Source of the DNA: Pseudovibrio japonicus
GTDB taxonomy: Bacteria > Pseudomonadota > Alphaproteobacteria > Rhizobiales > Stappiaceae
Reading direction: 5' to 3'
NCBI RefSeq assembly: GCF_014651595.1
Contig: NZ_BMXE01000001.1
Span: 992,001-1,056,000, forward strand
DNA length: 64,000 nt
Positions 60,545 through 64,000 of the stretch are shown piece by piece. The first letter of the stretch is position 1; the number at the start of each line of letters is the position of its first letter. Made by a program: the position numbers and the translations under genes. The notes below the pieces were generated by a model. It did not search any database. It worked only from the letters and a program-made list of their open reading frames with translations, and was not told where the DNA came from.

Positions 60545-62227
60545 ATGATCTCGCGCCGTGATTTCTTGCAGGCTGGTGTCGCTGCAGCTGCTATTTATGG
60601 GGCTGGTAACTTTCCAGTTTTGGCTGCGCGCCAGGCCCTGACACAGAACCAACTTCTGGACTTTAAAACCACCGGCAATGTGACCATCATCCACTTTACG
60701 GATTGTCATGCGCAGGTGAAGCCCGTTTGGTTTCGTGAACCCTCCGTGAACATTGGTGTGGGTGCGCAAAAAGGGTTGCTGCCGCATATTACCGGTCAGG
60801 ATCTGCTGAACGCGTTCAACTACGAGAGTGGCACACCGCAAGCGTATGCCCTCACCTCTGAAGACTTTGTCTCACTTGCCCGCAGCTACGGCAAGATGGG
60901 TGGGCTGGACCGAGTGTCGACCGTTGTGAAGTCCATCCGCGCTGAACGCCCTGATGCACTGTTCCTTGATGGTGGTGATACGTGGCACGGGTCCATGACT
61001 GCGCTTCGGACTGAAGGTCAGGACATGGTCAACCTGATGAACGCGTTGAGGCCCGATGCGATGACTTCGCACTGGGAGTTCACTTATGGCATTGACCGCG
61101 TGAACGAGATCGTCGAGGGACTGCCCTTCCCGTTTTTGGGTGCCAACATCTTTGACAATGAGTGGGACGAACCGGCGTTTGACCCCTACAAGATTTTCGA
61201 GCGTGGCGGGGCCAAGGTTGCGGTCATCGGACAGGCTTTTCCGTATATGCCGATTGCCAATCCGGGCTGGATGTTCCCCAACCTTTCCTTTGGTATTCGT
61301 GAAGCACGCATTCAGGAGATGGTTGAGCAGGTCAAACAAGAAGGCGCTGATGTTGTTGTGCTGCTCAGTCACAACGGTTTTGACGTAGACCGTAAGGTCG
61401 CTCAGCAGGTCTCCGGCATTGACGTTATCCTGAGCGGTCACACCCACGATGCGGTGCCGGAACCGGTGAAGGTCGGCAAGACTATGATCATCGCATCCGG
61501 CTCCAACGGCAAGTTTGTGTCGCGTCTAGATCTGGACGTGGACAAGAACGGCATCAAGGACTTCTCGTACAAGCTGATCCCTGTTTTTGCGGACGTGATT
61601 GCGCCGGACCCTGAGATGGCGGCACTGATCGAGAAAGAGCGCGCGCCTTTCAGGGAAGAGTTAGAAGAGGTGATCGGCACCACGGACAGCCTGCTTTATC
61701 GCCGAGGCAACTTTAACGGCACGTGGGATGACCTAATCTGTCAGGCGCTGATTGAGGAGCGGGAAGCGGACATTGCGCTGTCTCCGGGCTTCCGCTGGGG
61801 GCCGTCGTTGCTGCCGGGTGACAACATCACCCGCGAGGACATCCACAACGCCACCAGTATGACCTACCCGAATGCATACCGCACGGAGATGACCGGCCAG
61901 TATCTGCATGAGATTTTAGAGGACGTGGCCGACAACCTGTTCAATCCGGACCCCTACTACCAGCAGGGCGGCGACATGGTGCGGGTGGGCGGCATGGGAT
62001 ACTCCATCGACGTTTCCAAGCCCGTGGGCGAGCGCGTTACCAACATGACGCTGCTGAAGACCGGCGAGGCCATTGATCCTGCCAAGACCTATGTGGTTTC
62101 GGGCTGGGCCTCTGTTGGTCAGGACACGAAAGGCCCTGAGATCTGGCAGGTGGTGGAAGATTACATCAGCCGCAAAGGCACCATCACCATGGACCCCAAC
62201 TCTACGGTTCGCGTTACAGGCGTGTGA
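60545..62227 (+). CDS. soxB: SoxB di-manganese thiosulfohydrolase
   Basis: A 560-residue SoxB. Tat signal ISRRDFLQAGVAAAA at the N-terminus. Metal-binding: HFTDCHAQVKPVWFREPS, FLDGGDTWHGS, then SHNGFDVDRK and SGHTHDAVPEP. C-terminal 5'-nucleotidase-like domain includes GFRWGPSLLPGD. It hydrolyses the terminal sulfate from SoxY-bound S-thiosulfonate. GGAGGG lies upstream of ATG 60545. 39 bases before soxC. Confidence 0.97.
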   Translation: MISRRDFLQAGVAAAAIYGAGNFPVLAARQALTQNQLLDFKTTGNVTIIHFTDCHAQVKPVWFREPSVNIGVGAQKGLLPHITGQDLLNAFNYESGTPQAYALTSEDFVSLARSYGKMGGLDRVSTVVKSIRAERPDALFLDGGDTWHGSMTALRTEGQDMVNLMNALRPDAMTSHWEFTYGIDRVNEIVEGLPFPFLGANIFDNEWDEPAFDPYKIFERGGAKVAVIGQAFPYMPIANPGWMFPNLSFGIREARIQEMVEQVKQEGADVVVLLSHNGFDVDRKVAQQVSGIDVILSGHTHDAVPEPVKVGKTMIIASGSNGKFVSRLDLDVDKNGIKDFSYKLIPVFADVIAPDPEMAALIEKERAPFREELEEVIGTTDSLLYRRGNFNGTWDDLICQALIEEREADIALSPGFRWGPSLLPGDNITREDIHNATSMTYPNAYRTEMTGQYLHEILEDVADNLFNPDPYYQQGGDMVRVGGMGYSIDVSKPVGERVTNMTLLKTGEAIDPAKTYVVSGWASVGQDTKGPEIWQVVEDYISRKGTITMDPNSTVRVTGV

Positions 62228-62266
62228 GGCGAACCCTTAGCTATTTTCAGATGACGAGTAATTGAC

Positions 62267-63532
62267 ATGAGTGAACGACTAAAGTCACCTACCCGCCGCA
62301 ACCTCCTGAAAGGTGGGGCCTTGCTGAGTGGAGCTGCCTTGACTGGCGCTGCGGTTCCGGCGCGAGCAGATGACCCTGCTATCACCAACTTGCAGCCATG
62401 GATGCAGGAGCTGGGTGATGGCGTTGATGCCATGCCATATGGCGCGCCTTCCCAATACGAGGCGCATGTGAAGCGGCGCACTGTGGAGTGGCTGACTGCG
62501 GACCGGATCAGTTCCATCAACTTTACGCCGCTCCACGAACTGGACGGCATCATCACACCCAACGGACTGTGCTTTGAGCGTCACCATGGCGGAGTGGCCC
62601 ATGTTGACCCTGCTCAGCACCGGTTGATGATCAACGGGCTGGTGGAAACGGAGCTGGTGTTCACCATGGAAGACATCATGCGCTTCCCCCGTGAGAACCG
62701 TATCTACTTTTTGGAGTGTGCCGCAAACTCCGGCATGGAGTGGCGCGGGGCGCAGCTCAATGGCTGTCAGTTCACCCATGGCATGATCCATAACGTGATG
62801 TATACCGGCGTTCCCCTTCGGCTGCTGCTCGAAGAAGCGGGCCTGAAGACCAACGCCAAGTGGCTGATGCCGGAAGGGGCGGATGCAGCTGCCATGACCC
62901 GCTCCATTCCGCTGGAAAAGGCTCTGGATGATTGTCTTGTGGCCTTCAAAATGAACGGGGAAGCGCTGCGCCCAGAGCAAGGCTATCCGCTGCGGCTGGT
63001 GGTTCCGGGGTGGGAAGGCAACATGTGGATCAAGTGGCTGCGCCGCATCGAGGTGGGTGACGAGCCGTGGCACCACAGGGAAGAGACCTCCAAGTACACC
63101 GATCTGATGGCAAACGGTAAGGCGCGACGGTTTACGTGGGAGATGGACTGCAAGTCCGTCATCACCAATCCAAGCCCACAGGCCCCTCTCCTGCACAAAA
63201 GCGGACACACGGTGCTGACCGGTGTGGCATGGTCCGGTCGCGGCACCATTCCGCGCGTGGACATTACGCTGGACGGCGGAAAGAACTGGCATGCAGCAAG
63301 ACTGGACGGCCCGAGCTTCGACAAGTCCATGCACCGGTTCTATTTCGAGTTCGACTGGGATGGAACGCCGCTGCTGCTGCAATCGCGGGCGCACGACTCC
63401 ACCGGATATATCCAGCCAACGAAGAATGAACTGCGTGCTGTTCGGGGCGAGAACTCCATCTACCACAACAACGCAATCCAGACCTGGCACCTCCGCGAAA
63501 ATGGGGAGGCGGAAAATGTTGAAATTTCTTAG
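62267..63532 (+). CDS. soxC: SoxC molybdenum sulfur dehydrogenase subunit
   Basis: A 421-residue sulfite-oxidase-family protein. Tat signal SPTRRNLLKGGALLSGA. Molybdopterin-ligating cysteine in RIYFLECAANSGMEW; RLVVPGWEGNMWIKWLRRIEV is the classical core stretch, followed by the dimerisation domain (VAWSGRGTIPRVDITLDGG). With SoxD it oxidises SoxY-bound sulfane sulfur, so this organism should not need to store sulfur globules. Overlaps soxD by 17 bases. Confidence 0.96.
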   Translation: MSERLKSPTRRNLLKGGALLSGAALTGAAVPARADDPAITNLQPWMQELGDGVDAMPYGAPSQYEAHVKRRTVEWLTADRISSINFTPLHELDGIITPNGLCFERHHGGVAHVDPAQHRLMINGLVETELVFTMEDIMRFPRENRIYFLECAANSGMEWRGAQLNGCQFTHGMIHNVMYTGVPLRLLLEEAGLKTNAKWLMPEGADAAAMTRSIPLEKALDDCLVAFKMNGEALRPEQGYPLRLVVPGWEGNMWIKWLRRIEVGDEPWHHREETSKYTDLMANGKARRFTWEMDCKSVITNPSPQAPLLHKSGHTVLTGVAWSGRGTIPRVDITLDGGKNWHAARLDGPSFDKSMHRFYFEFDWDGTPLLLQSRAHDSTGYIQPTKNELRAVRGENSIYHNNAIQTWHLRENGEAENVEIS

Positions 63533-64000
63533 TATCTTAGCAACGGGTACATTGTTGCTGACTGGCTCTGCTACAGCCGGTTCGTTCAATCTGGGGCGTG
63601 CGGCAACGCCTGCTGAAGTGGCTGCGTGGAATATTGATGTGCGCCCGGACGGTCAGGGGCTGCCAGATGGACGAGGCACGGTGGAGCAAGGTGACGAGAT
63701 TTTTGCCGAGCGCTGCGCTGTCTGCCACGGAGACTTTGCCGAGGGCGTTGATCGCTGGCCGGTTCTTTCAGGCGGTGACGATACGTTGACCTCGGACCGA
63801 CCAGTCAAGACCATCGGCTCTTACTGGCCATACCTCTCCACCGTGTTTGACTACGTGAACCGCGCCATGCCGTTTGGTGACGCCCAATCCCTGAAACCGG
63901 ACGAAGTTTACGCCATCACTGCGTTTCTGCTCTATGCCAATGATCTGGTGGAGGATGACTTTGAGCTTAGCCACGAGAACTTCACCTCCGTTCGCCTGCC
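63516..64000 (+). CDS. soxD: SoxD cytochrome c subunit, partial at window end
   Basis: The start of soxD at ATG 63516, with GGGGAGG 6 bases upstream. Visible: signal peptide MLKFLSILATGTLLLTGSAT, then TVEQGDEIFAERCAVCHGDF with the first heme site C-AV-C-H, and DEVYAITAFLLYAND. It runs off the window after about 161 codons; the usual diheme SoxD is near 380 residues. Accepts electrons from SoxC. Confidence 0.93.
   Translation, partial: MLKFLSILATGTLLLTGSATAGSFNLGRAATPAEVAAWNIDVRPDGQGLPDGRGTVEQGDEIFAERCAVCHGDFAEGVDRWPVLSGGDDTLTSDRPVKTIGSYWPYLSTVFDYVNRAMPFGDAQSLKPDEVYAITAFLLYANDLVEDDFELSHENFTSVRL

Noticed and set aside
62285-63589. 434-codon open frame antisense to soxC
   Set aside because: Entirely opposite a well-supported soxC with Tat signal and Mo-cofactor cysteine; no domain, an artefact of GC-rich third positions.

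Overview
The window reads as a chromosome segment from an alphaproteobacterium. The protein families (complete Sox cluster, UgpC-type sugar ABC systems, PuuB-type oxidases, LapB-type secretion ATPase, XapX and DUF2799 small proteins) fit a marine, metabolically versatile member of the Rhodobacterales/Stappiaceae kind. Pseudovibrio or a relative is my best guess, but this is inference from gene content only. I saw no rRNA, tRNA, CRISPR array, prophage or insertion sequence. Coding density is high and most genes sit in tight operons.

Layout. 1-4.3 kb: the tail of a Pat-like acyl-CoA synthetase/GNAT protein, an acetolactate-synthase-like TPP enzyme and an APH-plus-AAA kinase protein. 4.3-11 kb: iron and low-oxygen block, with feoABC, two tandem DUF805 membrane proteins, cydAB (CIO type) and a DUF2474 mini-protein. 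11-18.5 kb: a metallophosphoesterase, a membrane-anchored isochorismatase-like hydrolase, panB, then an oxidase/amidotransferase/SDR group with a divergent LysR regulator. 18.9-22.5 kb: a type I secretion ATPase and its membrane fusion partner, the latter broken by an in-frame TGA. 22.5-33.4 kb: an amino-sugar catabolic operon (nagA, gatZ-like, ROK kinase, agaS-like isomerase, Gfo/Idh oxidoreductase, full ABC importer) facing a GntR regulator; a GH20 hexosaminidase lies nearby at 35-36.9 kb. 37-45.5 kb: a tandem duplicated alpha/beta hydrolase pair, LysE exporter, FMN reductase, XapX protein, sterol-desaturase-like protein, a secreted hydrolase and a bicupin. 45.6-52 kb: a frameshifted malonyl-CoA decarboxylase convergent with an FGGY kinase / GlpD-like / AGPS-like operon. 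52-54 kb: pncA-pncB. 54-64 kb: thiosulfate oxidation locus, with a TsuA-like transporter, an ArsR persulfide-sensor candidate, a HbpS-like protein, soxS, then soxVWXYZABC and the start of soxD, which runs off the end.

How the genes work together. The Sox locus looks complete for periplasmic thiosulfate oxidation with SoxCD. Two ATTC-N8-GAAT palindromes sit just before soxV and soxX and make a coherent regulon with the ArsR protein, whose C42/C108 match the SqrR/BigR dithiol pattern. The amino-sugar operon has deacetylase, kinase, AgaS-type isomerase and a GatZ-family protein but no GatY aldolase, which suggests a GalNAc/galactosamine route ending in C4-epimerisation rather than tagatose-bisphosphate cleavage. 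Two genes (hlyD-like at 21.1 kb and malonyl-CoA decarboxylase at 45.7 kb) carry single-base lesions that may be true mutations or sequencing errors.
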